From: JAICUY01 sp038250515
Lineage (GTDB): Bacteria; Chloroflexota; Limnocylindria; QHBO01
DNA length: 40,070 nucleotides
NCBI GenBank assembly: GCA_038250515.1
Contig: JBBSCG010000014.1
Coordinates: 1-40,070, forward strand
Reading direction: 5' to 3'
The notes below the pieces were generated by a model, which worked only from the letters and a program-made list of their open reading frames with translations, ran no database searches and was not told the DNA's origin. A program made the translations under genes and the position numbers. Positions 24,633 to 32,385 of the stretch are shown here, piece by piece (position 1 is the first letter of the stretch; each line of letters opens with the position of its first letter).

Positions 24633-26096
24633 ATGCCTCGATCGATGCACGCGCTGCCGGTCGTCGAGCTGCCCATCTACCAATCCCACGGACCGCGCGA
24701 GGAATGCGGCGTGGTCGGCATCCACGCACCCGGCGCGGACGTCACGCGGCTCGCCTACCTGGGACTGCACGCGTTGCAGCATCGAGGGCAGGAATCGGCC
24801 GGCATCGCGACCAGCAATGGCGCGGCCTTGAAGCTGCACAAGCGGCTCGGGCTCGTCAGCCAGGTCTTCGACGTCGAGGCGCTCGACCGTCTGTCGGATG
24901 GGAACGACGCCAGGATCGCCATCGGTCACACGCGTTACAGCACCACCGGAAGCAACAGCCTGCCGAACGTGCAGCCGGTGTACGCCGGCAGTGACCTCGG
25001 GGAGCTGATGCTCGGCCACAACGGCAACCTGGTGAACGCCACCTGGCTGCGCGACGAGCTCACCGAGCAGGGCGTCGACTTCGTCACCGCGTCGGACACC
25101 GAGGTGCTGGCCAAGCTCATCGCTCATGCGCCGGGACGGACCTGGACGCAGCGGGTGGAGCACGCCTTCCATCGGGCTACCGGCGCGTACACGTTCACCA
25201 TGCTGACGCCGACCGCGCTGGTCGCGGCGCGCGATCCTATCGGCTTCCGGCCGCTGGCACTGGGTCGCCTGCCGAACGGCGGCTGGGCGGTCGCCAGCGA
25301 GAGCACGGCGCTCGACGCGATGGGCGCGCAGTTCGTGCGTGATGTGGAGGCCGGCGAGATCCTGGTGATCGACGACGAGGGGGTGCATTCGCATCGGCCG
25401 AGCATGGGACGCGACCGCGAGCGGCTTTGCATCTTCGAGTACGTCTACCTGGCGCGGCCTGACAGCGTCATCGGCGGCAAGCTGTTGTACGAGGCCCGAC
25501 TGCGCATGGGCCAGCGGCTGGCGCTGGAGCATCCTGTCGAGGCCGATGTCGTCATCCCCGTGCCCGATTCGGCCATTCCGGCCGCCATCGGCTACGCGGA
25601 GGCGGCGGGTCTGCCGTACCGCGAAGGCCTGATCAAGAGCCGATACATCGGTCGCACGTTCATCCAGCCCGCTCAGAGCAATCGCGACGAGGCGGTGCGC
25701 ATGAAGTTCAACCCGCTGCCCGAAGTGCTGCGCGGCAAGCGGGTCGTGGTTGTCGACGACTCGATCGTGCGCGGCACGACGACCGGACCGATCGTGGCCA
25801 TGCTGCGCCGCGCGGGAGCGAGCGAGGTCCACGTGCGCATCCACTCGCCGCAGATGCAGTTCCCGTGCTATATGGGCGTCGACACCGGGCGCCGCTCGGA
25901 GCTCATTGCGGCCACGCACACGCTGGACGAGATCCGGCAGGGCATTGGCGCGGATTCGCTGGGATACCTCTCGCAGGAGGGGCTCGAAGCCGCCGTCGGG
26001 CGCGGCGAGGGCCGGCATTGCACCGCCTGCTTCGACGGCCGATACCCGACCGACGTGCCGCTCGACGTCGACAAGTTTGCCCTGGAGCGAGGGTAG
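24633..26096 (+). CDS. purF: Amidophosphoribosyltransferase
   Basis: 487 residues. Catalyses the committed step, PRPP plus glutamine to phosphoribosylamine. It is the Bacillus-type enzyme: a 24-residue propeptide would be removed to expose the catalytic C25 in REECGVVGIH. The PRPP loop VVVVDDSIVRGTT is intact. Cys residues in LCIFEYVYL, QFPCYMGVDT and HCTACFDGRYP fit the four [4Fe-4S] ligands of the Bacillus enzyme, so oxygen-sensitive cluster regulation is plausible. ATG 24633 is preferred; TTG 24627 and ATG 24645 are alternatives, and no strong Shine-Dalgarno decides. purM follows eight bases after the stop. Confidence 0.96.
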   Translation: MPRSMHALPVVELPIYQSHGPREECGVVGIHAPGADVTRLAYLGLHALQHRGQESAGIATSNGAALKLHKRLGLVSQVFDVEALDRLSDGNDARIAIGHTRYSTTGSNSLPNVQPVYAGSDLGELMLGHNGNLVNATWLRDELTEQGVDFVTASDTEVLAKLIAHAPGRTWTQRVEHAFHRATGAYTFTMLTPTALVAARDPIGFRPLALGRLPNGGWAVASESTALDAMGAQFVRDVEAGEILVIDDEGVHSHRPSMGRDRERLCIFEYVYLARPDSVIGGKLLYEARLRMGQRLALEHPVEADVVIPVPDSAIPAAIGYAEAAGLPYREGLIKSRYIGRTFIQPAQSNRDEAVRMKFNPLPEVLRGKRVVVVDDSIVRGTTTGPIVAMLRRAGASEVHVRIHSPQMQFPCYMGVDTGRRSELIAATHTLDEIRQGIGADSLGYLSQEGLEAAVGRGEGRHCTACFDGRYPTDVPLDVDKFALERG

Positions 26097-26104
26097 GCGA
26101 GCCC

Positions 26105-27136
26105 ATGGCGCGCAGCTACCGCGAGGCGGGGGTCGACATCGACGAGGGGCGACGCGTGGTCGACCTCATCGCCGGGGCTGCAGCCTCCACGTCCACGCCG
26201 GCGGTCCTCGGCGGGATTGGCGGCTTCGGGTCATTGTTCCGCTTCGATCCCTCGACGCATCCCGACCCGGTGCTGGTCGCCTCGACCGACGGCGTGGGCA
26301 CCAAATTGAAGGTGGCGCTTGGCCTCGGGCGCCACGACACGATCGGCGTCGACCTGGTGCACCACTGCATCAACGACATCGCGGTGCAGGGCGCGGATCC
26401 GCTCTTCTTTCTCGATTACCTGGCGATGGGCTCCCTGCGCGCCGAGGTCGCCGTCGCCATCGTCGGCGGCATGGCGGCGGCCTGCTCCGCCTCCGGCGTC
26501 GCGCTGGTCGGCGGCGAGACCGCTGAGCTGCCCGACCTGTATCGCGGCGAGGATTACGACCTGGCAGGCTTCATCGTCGGCGTGGTGGCGCAACGCGACC
26601 TGATCAGCGGCGCCGACGTGCATCCCGGCGATGCGCTGCTCGGGCTGCCGTCGAGCGGCCTGCACACCAACGGCTACTCGCTGGCGCGGCGTGTCCTGCC
26701 GCAGGCGCAGTGGGAGCTATCCGCACCGGGGCTGGATGGGACGATCGGCGAGGCGCTGCTCGAGCCGCATCGGTCGTACCTCGACGAGATCCGTCTGCTG
26801 CGAAAGGGGTTGCGCGAGGCCGGCGGCGACGCGCTGGCCTTTGCCCACATCACCGGCGGCGGTTGGGTCGAGAACATCCCGCGCACACTGCCCGAGGGGC
26901 TGGGGGTCGAGGTCGAGACCGGCTCGTGGAAGGTGCCGGCGATCTTCACCCTGATCCAGCAGCGTGGTGACATTCCCAACGAGGAGATGGTGCGCACCTT
27001 TAATTTGGGAATCGGTCTCACCCTCGTCGTGCGGCAGGAGCTGGTCGACGCGGCCGTGGCGGCGGTTCCGGAGGCGGTGCGGCTGGGCTCCGTGGTCGAG
27101 GTGCCGCCCGGCGAGCCGCGCGTCCGCTTCGTTTGA
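26105..27136 (+). CDS. purM: Phosphoribosylformylglycinamidine cyclo-ligase (AIR synthetase)
   Basis: 343 residues, family-normal. Closes FGAM to AIR with ATP. Motifs: YREAGVDIDEG at the N-terminus, STDGVGTKLKVA, DLVHHCINDIAVQGADPLFFLDY, LVGGETAELPDLY and SSGLHTNGYSLARR, with ITGGGWVENIPR near the end. Its start is eight bases after purF, so the two are surely co-transcribed. Downstream, two insertion-like elements separate it from purN. Confidence 0.96.
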   Translation: MARSYREAGVDIDEGRRVVDLIAGAAASTSTPAVLGGIGGFGSLFRFDPSTHPDPVLVASTDGVGTKLKVALGLGRHDTIGVDLVHHCINDIAVQGADPLFFLDYLAMGSLRAEVAVAIVGGMAAACSASGVALVGGETAELPDLYRGEDYDLAGFIVGVVAQRDLISGADVHPGDALLGLPSSGLHTNGYSLARRVLPQAQWELSAPGLDGTIGEALLEPHRSYLDEIRLLRKGLREAGGDALAFAHITGGGWVENIPRTLPEGLGVEVETGSWKVPAIFTLIQQRGDIPNEEMVRTFNLGIGLTLVVRQELVDAAVAAVPEAVRLGSVVEVPPGEPRVRFV

Positions 27137-27164
27137 GGCGTGGATCCGCTCAGAAATGCCAAAA

Positions 27165-27598
27165 AGGGGGTATCCACGTGCGCGCAGTAGATCCCACTCG
27201 TGGCGATGGCTCCCATCAGCCTCGCCATCGCAGCTGGTCTGTGGCCGCTGCGGCACCGAATGGTCTTCTCCCTGCGTGTCGTGGCGCTCGTTCTCACGAT
27301 CATCGCCTGGTTGGCGGTGTGGGCTCTTGGCGCACTCGTCGCCTTCTCGGACCCAGCCACGCCGGAGATTACTCAACGGACGACTCTCGTGGTTGCCGTC
27401 TGCGTCCCACTTTCGGTCTGTTCGTTCCGGTTCCGGAGCGGCGTCAGGCTAAACCCGGCCGCGCCATGGCCAAGGATCGAGCTGGAGGACGAGACTTCGA
27501 GGAACCCGCCGAGACGACGGTGCACCCGGCTTCTTCCCTTTCTTCACGGGATTGACGACCAGGTCTCGGTAGCTGCTGCGCCCATGTGCATACCCCCT
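27165..27598. mobile_element. 434-bp insertion-like element with 26-bp imperfect inverted ends
   Basis: The left end 27165-27190 and the reverse complement of the right end 27573-27598 align without gaps at 22 of 26 positions; both begin AGGGGGTAT. The element lies between purM and purN and contains an open frame for a small hydrophobic protein but no recognisable transposase. It is bordered two bases away by the 150-bp MITE. No target-site duplication is evident. It could be a non-autonomous element, a decayed insertion sequence or a unit with a passenger gene. Confidence 0.5.
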
Positions 27599-27766
27599 CC
27601 ATGTCAAATTCCGCCGACAGCGGAGTTAGGCGCGGTCACGACCTGCTCGATGTCTCCAGGTGGACCGATGCCAGCGTGGGCGACCGGTCGCCGGGCATGG
27701 ATTGGGCGGACTCGGCGGCCTAACACCGATCCGAGCGGAATCTGTCAAGTGAAGGGGTTCGGATGA
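27200..27766 (+). CDS. Hypothetical small membrane protein, C-terminus probably altered by an insertion
   Basis: The frame from GTG 27200 (or ATG 27206) reads 188 codons. The first ~80 residues look genuine: a hydrophobic helix (SLRVVALVLTIIAWLAVWALGALVAF), then a second shorter one (TTLVVAVCVPLSVC), with GC-rich third codon positions. Beyond that the sequence becomes Arg/Pro-rich, reads into the 150-bp MITE at 27600 and stops at a TGA overlapping the purN ATG (27763-27766). The original C-terminus was probably lost, or the gene ended earlier and is frameshifted. The family is not recognised. It lies inside the 434-bp inverted-repeat element. Confidence 0.35.
   Translation: MAMAPISLAIAAGLWPLRHRMVFSLRVVALVLTIIAWLAVWALGALVAFSDPATPEITQRTTLVVAVCVPLSVCSFRFRSGVRLNPAAPWPRIELEDETSRNPPRRRCTRLLPFLHGIDDQVSVAAAPMCIPPPCQIPPTAELGAVTTCSMSPGGPMPAWATGRRAWIGRTRRPNTDPSGICQVKGFG
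27600..27749. mobile_element. MITE-like element, copy 1 (150 bp, 32-bp terminal inverted repeats)
   Basis: The ends 27600-27631 and 27718-27749 (reverse complement) align without gaps at 23 of 32 positions, sharing ATTCCGC and GTTAGGC. The same ends occur in copy 2 at 38131-38281, and an interior landmark (CCGATGC, AGCGT, then GCGACC) sits at the same offset of 65 bases in both copies. There is no coding capacity for a transposase. The element ends 13 bases before the purN ATG, so it has replaced or pushed away the purM-purN junction. Confidence 0.7.
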
Positions 27767-28341
27767 GGCTCGGCGTGCTCGTCTCGGGGCGAGGCTCGAA
27801 CTTGGAAGCCATCCTGCGCGCCTCCATCAGCGGCATCGAGCCAGTGCTGGTGATCAGCAACCGTGCGGGCGTCCGCGCGCTCGAGGTTGCCGTGCGACAC
27901 GGCGTGCCGACGCTGACGCTTGAACGCCATGACTTTCCGAGCGGGGAGGTGCGCGACGGGCGCATCGGTCAGGCCATGAGCGCGGCCGGAGCCGAGCTCG
28001 TCCTGCTGGCGGGCTACGACCAGCTGTTGCGGCGCTCGTACTTCGGCACGTTCGCGGGCCGGACGATCAACGTCCACCCCAGCCTGCTGCCGCGCCACGG
28101 CGGAAAGGGGATGATGGGGCGTGCGGTGCACGCGTCGGTGCTCGCCGCAGGCGACGCGGAAACGGGCGTGACGATCCACGAGGTGATCGACGAGCTGGAT
28201 GCGGGACCGCTGCTGCAGCAGGTCCGCGTCCCGGTGCTGCCCGATGACACGCCCGACCGGCTCGCCGAGCGGGTGCTGGCCGTGGAGCATCGGTCTGTGG
28301 TGGAAGTCCTGCGCAGGCTTGCCGGAAGTCAGCCGACGTAA
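27763..28341 (+). CDS. purN: Phosphoribosylglycinamide formyltransferase
   Basis: 192 residues. Transfers a formyl group from 10-formyl-THF to GAR, step 3 of the pathway. Motifs: VLVSGRGSNLEAIL, the catalytic N103 and H105 in TINVHPSLLP, and the Asp of ELDAGP (D146). The usual YPGLHT-like segment after LLPR is HGGKGMMG here. The ATG at 27763 has GAAGGGG about five bases upstream, and this lies just outside the right end of the MITE. Because 626 bases with two insertion-like elements separate it from purM, it may need its own promoter. A cluster of hairpin repeats follows. Confidence 0.93.
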   Translation: MRLGVLVSGRGSNLEAILRASISGIEPVLVISNRAGVRALEVAVRHGVPTLTLERHDFPSGEVRDGRIGQAMSAAGAELVLLAGYDQLLRRSYFGTFAGRTINVHPSLLPRHGGKGMMGRAVHASVLAAGDAETGVTIHEVIDELDAGPLLQQVRVPVLPDDTPDRLAERVLAVEHRSVVEVLRRLAGSQPT

Positions 28342-28352
28342 TGGGCGCAGTC

Positions 28353-28541
28353 GGAGGCGTTATCTCGAATGTTCGGTCCGACTCGACGCATCTCGGGCGA
28401 TAGCGACTCCCAAACGAGCCGATAACGCCGCTTCAGCCCGCTGCCGGAGGCGAATCCGCGAATAGCGGTCCCGGTGGGAGTCGCAACGGCCCTCCGGAAG
28501 GTCGCCTCCGAGATAACGCACCCCAGGGAGCCGTTACCGAA
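28353..28541. repeat. Cluster B of short hairpin-forming repeats (seven units)
   Basis: The 314-base gap after purN holds seven units of the family seen at 12204-12372: 28353-28368 (+), 28392-28411 (-), 28416-28439 (-), 28456-28472 (-), 28476-28491 (+), 28505-28524 (-) and 28526-28541 (+). The closest matches between clusters are GGGACCGCTAT (12204 and 28472 on the minus strand), GGGAGCCG followed by GTATCGG or TTACCG (12306 and 28526), and TTATCTCGGAG (the minus-strand units at 12338 and 28505). A CCGC-GAATA-GCGG hairpin is at 28456-28468. No gene is seen in the gap. Confidence 0.6.
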
Positions 28542-28605
28542 TGGGAGGGATCTTCTCCAGCATGGAACGGCCTGCGACGGAACCGAGCGTCGGTACGGTG
28601 CGTGC

Positions 28606-28611
28606 TAGGAT
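28606..28611 (+). promoter_or_regulatory. -10-like hexamer upstream of the third zinc-ribbon gene
   Basis: TAGGAT lies 44 bases before the ATG at 28656, just after repeat cluster B, within the string CTAGGATG also found before the UPF0182 gene. No -35 is evident. Confidence 0.3.
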
Positions 28612-28655
28612 GACCGGCGCGCATCCCACGCGTACCTAGGAAAGGCGAACTCCGA

Positions 28656-29261
28656 ATGCCTGACGGCCTGCCGGATCCCGGAAAGATCTGGTCCGACTTC
28701 ATCAACAACCCGATCGTCGGCCTCGCCGGTCAGCTGATCGTCATCTACGCCATGCTGCTCTGGCTCGGCACGGCCTACTGGGCGTTCCGCGACATGCAGG
28801 CGCGCACGGAGAACCCGATCCTGCCGTACTTTGCGGCCGCCCTGATCGTCTTCTTCACCCCGCTCCTGTTCCTCTTCGCGCTGATCCTGTACCTCATCAT
28901 TCGGCCGCGCGAGACGCTGGCCGAGGTGTACGAACGTTCGCTCGCGGAGGAGTCGCTCCTGGCCGAGGTCGAGAAGAACGAGCTGTGCCCGGTCTGTCGC
29001 GATCGCGTGGACGACGACTGGCTGGTCTGCCCGAACTGTCGCACGCGGCTGCATCGGGTCTGCCCGTCGTGCAATCGCCTGGCCGATCCATCTTGGCCGC
29101 TGTGCGCCTACTGCGGTCGTGAGTTCGAGCGGACGCCACAGCGTCCGGCCGAGCGTGTGGCGGCCTCGCACGTCGGTCCTCAGGACGATCGCGGCGACGA
29201 GCATGGCGACCTGACTGCCGAGCACACGCGCCTGCGTCGCGCGACGAACCCGAACCCCTAG
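28656..29261 (+). CDS. Two-helix membrane protein with double zinc ribbon
   Basis: 201 residues, function unknown. Two transmembrane helices at about 20-42 (VGLAGQLIVIYAMLLWLG) and 57-81 (PYFAAALIVFFTPLLFLFAL) are followed by a charged helical linker and two zinc ribbons with C111-C114-C125-C128 and C136-C139-C150-C153. The order (helices first, ribbons last) is the reverse of the two zinc-ribbon proteins in the purine run. The C-terminal ~45 residues are polar and probably disordered. The ATG at 28656 follows a GGAAAGG stretch. The next gene starts 13 bases downstream and may be co-transcribed. Confidence 0.85.
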   Translation: MPDGLPDPGKIWSDFINNPIVGLAGQLIVIYAMLLWLGTAYWAFRDMQARTENPILPYFAAALIVFFTPLLFLFALILYLIIRPRETLAEVYERSLAEESLLAEVEKNELCPVCRDRVDDDWLVCPNCRTRLHRVCPSCNRLADPSWPLCAYCGREFERTPQRPAERVAASHVGPQDDRGDEHGDLTAEHTRLRRATNPNP

Positions 29262-29274
29262 GCGCGCTCGCGCC

Positions 29275-30261
29275 TTGATCGACCCGCCATCCTGGGAGTG
29301 GCAGCACCCCGCTGACCCGCGGCCGCTGAGCCGCCATCGCGGCTGGCAATGGCTCTCGATCGGCATGATCGTCGCCGGCGCGATCCTGGCGCTCGGCTCG
29401 GTTGGCCTGCGCGCCGCCGCCGTTCAAGTCCCACGCCTGCAGGCCAACCCGGATGTCTTCCTGGTACTGCTGGAAGTTGGCGCTGGACTGCTGCTCATCG
29501 GCTGCCTGACCAACCTGGCACGAGCAATCGTCGTGCGCCGACGACTCCCGGCGATGCGCTATCGGGGCGGCTCGGTGCTCATCATGCTGCTGCTGGCGGG
29601 CCTCGTGGCAACCGCCGTCGAGATCCCGTTCACGGCAGATGTCATGGCGTTGACCAGCGGACACGGGCAGATGAGCCAGCTCGGTACGCTCGTGCTGCTG
29701 ACCGTGCTCCAGGTGACGCTGATCGTCATCGCGGCGCTGTTCGTCTTCCGGCCGCAGGCGCTCGCCGGTGCGCGGCTCTTCCCGCGCGCCAGCCTGGCGC
29801 GCTCGGTGCTGACCGGCATCGGGTGGGGCATTCCGGCGTGGATCGTTGCCTCCCTGCTGGCCGCGGTGGTCAGCCAGCTGCTGCGCCTCGTCAACATCGA
29901 ACCACAGCCGCAGGTCGCGGAGGAGGTCATCAATCTCGCGGACCCGTTCATCGCCGTGCTCGCCACGGTGGTGATCGCACCCATCGCCGAGGAGATCTTC
30001 TTCCGCGGCGTGGCGCTCAACGCTTGGGTCCGAGAATATGGCGTAAAGCGCGCGATCATCGGCTCGGCGCTGCTGTTCGCGCTGATCCATGGGTCGCTGG
30101 CGGCCCTGGTGCCCATCTTCGTGCTCGGGCTGGTGCTGGCGATCATCTACCTCCGCAACGGCAACCTGGCGAGCGCGATCGCGCTGCACGCCACGTTCAA
30201 CGGGATCAGCGTCCTCCTGGCGCTCCTCGTCCGATTCGGCGTCTTCCAGATACCCAACTAA
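29275..30261 (+). CDS. CPBP-family intramembrane metalloprotease (CAAX-like)
   Basis: 328 residues with about eight hydrophobic helices. The Abi/CPBP motifs are present: E239-E240 and R244 in APIAEEIFFRGV, a His in LLFALIHGS and a further His in IALHATFNG. These are the predicted metal-binding and catalytic residues of type II CAAX prenyl protease-like proteins. In bacteria such proteins take part in processes ranging from peptide processing to immunity; the substrate here is unknown. The TTG at 29275 is the best available start, with a weak ribosome-binding site. It follows the zinc-ribbon gene by 13 bases. Confidence 0.88.
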   Translation: MIDPPSWEWQHPADPRPLSRHRGWQWLSIGMIVAGAILALGSVGLRAAAVQVPRLQANPDVFLVLLEVGAGLLLIGCLTNLARAIVVRRRLPAMRYRGGSVLIMLLLAGLVATAVEIPFTADVMALTSGHGQMSQLGTLVLLTVLQVTLIVIAALFVFRPQALAGARLFPRASLARSVLTGIGWGIPAWIVASLLAAVVSQLLRLVNIEPQPQVAEEVINLADPFIAVLATVVIAPIAEEIFFRGVALNAWVREYGVKRAIIGSALLFALIHGSLAALVPIFVLGLVLAIIYLRNGNLASAIALHATFNGISVLLALLVRFGVFQIPN

Positions 30262-30308
30262 GCGGCCAGTAAGCGGCTGGTGATGGGTCGTGTCGTACGC
30301 TCATCGCC

Positions 30309-31016
30309 ATGATCGCCCCCGTCCCTATTTCGCTCCATCGGCGTCTGCAAGCTGATTCTGCGGCCCGCGTTCAGACTGCCCTTGACATGCTCGGACCAGC
30401 TGCATTCGGCGACGACCAGATCCTGGCACTTTTGCTGGGCGGACGCGGTGGTCTGTCTGCAGCGAGGCGGTTGCTGCGCGTCTTTGGCGACCTGCCGTCC
30501 CTGGCGGACGCGTCGGTGCCTGAAATCGGTCCGCACGTCGGTGAGCGACGCGCCGCCTCGATCGTCGCGGCATTTGAGCTCGGACGCCGCCGTGCGGCGG
30601 CGTTGCCGGAACACCACTGGCTCGTCCGCACGCCGGGCGACATCGCCGAACGGCTCGTGCCGGCAATGGATCAGCTCGACCACGAAGAGCTGCGGGTCGT
30701 ACTACTCAACACCAAGAACGTGGTGATCGCCATGCGCACCGTGTACGTCGGCAACCTAGCCGGCTCATCGGTCCGGGTGGGCGAGCTCTATCGGGAAGCG
30801 GTGCGCCGTCAAGCGGCTGCCATCGTGGTGGCTCATAACCATCCGAGCGGCGACCCGGCGCCGTCGCATGAGGACCTCAAGATCACCGCGGAGCTGGCCC
30901 AGGCCGGAAAGCTGCTCGACATCGAGCTGCTGGATCATCTGATCGTTGGCCACGACCGGTGGGTCAGCCTGCGGGCGCTCGGCGCCCTCGGCAGTCAACC
31001 GGCGGCGACGTGGTAG
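30309..31016 (+). CDS. radC: RadC-family JAB/JAMM domain protein
   Basis: 235 residues. The N-terminal half carries the UPF0758 helical region (LGPAAFGDDQILALLLGG...FGDLPSL). The C-terminal JAMM domain has the metal motif with H176, H178 and D189 in AHNHPSGDPAPSHED, and an EE pair near 126-127 that supplies the catalytic Glu. RadC-like proteins were once tied to DNA repair, but the role is disputed; a metal-dependent hydrolase function is likely from the fold. The ATG at 30309 is preceded by 47 non-coding bases. The 3' end overlaps the convergent sugar dehydrogenase gene by 22 bases. Confidence 0.93.
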   Translation: MIAPVPISLHRRLQADSAARVQTALDMLGPAAFGDDQILALLLGGRGGLSAARRLLRVFGDLPSLADASVPEIGPHVGERRAASIVAAFELGRRRAAALPEHHWLVRTPGDIAERLVPAMDQLDHEELRVVLLNTKNVVIAMRTVYVGNLAGSSVRVGELYREAVRRQAAAIVVAHNHPSGDPAPSHEDLKITAELAQAGKLLDIELLDHLIVGHDRWVSLRALGALGSQPAATW

Positions 31017-32254
31017 ACACCTCCGCCACGCTGATCGACCGCGTAGATCTCGCCGTCCTCGCTCTCGCCGAATGAGGTGATGCCGAGATCGACCTGCGCC
31101 ACGACCTTGGGCGTGACGGTGCCCTCGTCGACCTGCAGGCTGAACACGATCCCGCTGCAGTAGTCGGCAAAAACGTAGATGCCGGCGAGGTTGGCCTGCC
31201 GGGTGCCGCGGTACACGACGCCGCCGGTCACCGAGCAGCCCTGGTCGTGACCATATTCGGCGACGGGCTTGACGTAGGGCGTCTGGTCGCAGCTGTCGTT
31301 GCCGTAGCAGTGGCGGCCCTCCATCACGTTCCAGCCGTAGTTCTCGCCGCCCGACGAATCACTCGGCTGGCGGTCGATCTCCTCCCAGCTGCCCTGCCCG
31401 ACGTCGCCGATGTACAGGTCGCCGGTCTTCCGATCGAAGCTGAAGCGCCACGGGTTGCGCAGGCCGAAGGCCCACACCTCGGGGGCCCCGCCGCCGTGCG
31501 CAAACGGGTTGTCGTCCGGGATGGCATAGGCCCGGTCGCCGGCCTGTGCACCATCCACGTCGATCCGCAGGATCTTGCCGAGCAGCACATTGGTGTTCTG
31601 GCCGTTGCCATGCGGGTCGCCGCCGGAGCCGCCGTCTCCCAGGCCGATGTACAGGTCGCCGTCCGGCCCGAAGGCAAGCTGCCCGCCGTTGTGATTGGGA
31701 TACGGCTGGTCGACGCGCAGCAGCGCCTTCTCGCTGCTCGGATCGGCGCTCAGACCGTCGTCGGCGGCGCGCAGCTCGGCGACGACGGTGTTGCCGTCCC
31801 TGTTCGTGTAGTCCACAAAGAACCGATGGTTCTGACTGAAGTCTGGATGGAAGGCCAAGCCGAGCAGGCCGCGCTCCCCGCCCGAGCCCACGCGGTCGCT
31901 GATGTCGACAAAGGGCTGCGGCCGCAGCGTGCCGTCAGCCTCGACGATGCGAACCCTGCCGGCCTGCTCATTGACGTACAGCCGACCGCTGCCGTCAGCG
32001 GCGTTGGTGATGTTGATCGGCGAGGAGAGACCAGCGGCGAACGGCTCGAGGCTGAGCTTGTTCGGACCGGTGTCAAGCGGCGGGACGGTCGAGCCGGGCT
32101 GGCTGGCGCCGGATGGATCGATGCTCGGCTGCGAGGAGCCCGTCTGGGTCGTCTCCGGCGTCGCGCTCGGCGATGCGGTCGGACTCGCTGTGCATGCGGC
32201 GAGAACCAGCAGCGCCGCGACCGCTGTCGCGGCACGGTGAGATCGAATCGTCAT
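30995..32254 (-). CDS. PQQ-dependent sugar dehydrogenase-like lipoprotein
   Basis: 419 residues. The N-terminus is a lipoprotein signal with lipobox LAAC and lipid-modified C21, then a Ser/Thr/Pro linker to about residue 60. The rest is the six-bladed beta-propeller of the soluble glucose/sorbosone dehydrogenase (Asd/YliI) family: GERGLLGLAFHPDF, NHNGGQLAFGPDGDLYIGLGDGG, GLRNPWRFSFD and GENYGWNVMEG. Four Cys around residues 310-365 (HCYGNDSC, QGCSV, DYCSG) could form disulfides outside the membrane. It would oxidise aldose sugars using PQQ; the actual substrate and electron acceptor are unknown. It is divergent from glgE. Confidence 0.92.
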   Translation of the reverse strand: MTIRSHRAATAVAALLVLAACTASPTASPSATPETTQTGSSQPSIDPSGASQPGSTVPPLDTGPNKLSLEPFAAGLSSPINITNAADGSGRLYVNEQAGRVRIVEADGTLRPQPFVDISDRVGSGGERGLLGLAFHPDFSQNHRFFVDYTNRDGNTVVAELRAADDGLSADPSSEKALLRVDQPYPNHNGGQLAFGPDGDLYIGLGDGGSGGDPHGNGQNTNVLLGKILRIDVDGAQAGDRAYAIPDDNPFAHGGGAPEVWAFGLRNPWRFSFDRKTGDLYIGDVGQGSWEEIDRQPSDSSGGENYGWNVMEGRHCYGNDSCDQTPYVKPVAEYGHDQGCSVTGGVVYRGTRQANLAGIYVFADYCSGIVFSLQVDEGTVTPKVVAQVDLGITSFGESEDGEIYAVDQRGGGVYHVAAG

Positions 32255-32263
32255 GACCCGAAC

Positions 32264-32373
32264 AGACTAGCGTTCGTGGAGGAGGCCGGTTCTGGGGCCA
32301 GCCGCCGTTGCGGGAGCGGAAAACGCGTTGCACGGCGAACGGCACGGCGAGGCGCGGGACGATCGGGTAGGGT
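32264..32373. promoter_or_regulatory. Divergent -10-like hexamers between the sugar dehydrogenase and glgE
   Basis: On the minus strand TAGTCT (32269-32264) lies nine bases before the dehydrogenase ATG. On the plus strand TAGGGT (32368-32373) lies 12 bases before the glgE ATG. Both would give short leaders. No -35 boxes are clear. Confidence 0.3.
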
Positions 32374-32385
32374 TGAGCGGTAGCC

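Noticed and set aside
27573..27598. Right inverted end of the 434-bp element as part of a minus-strand gene
   Set aside because: Minus-strand frames here are short, interrupted and show no recognisable domain.
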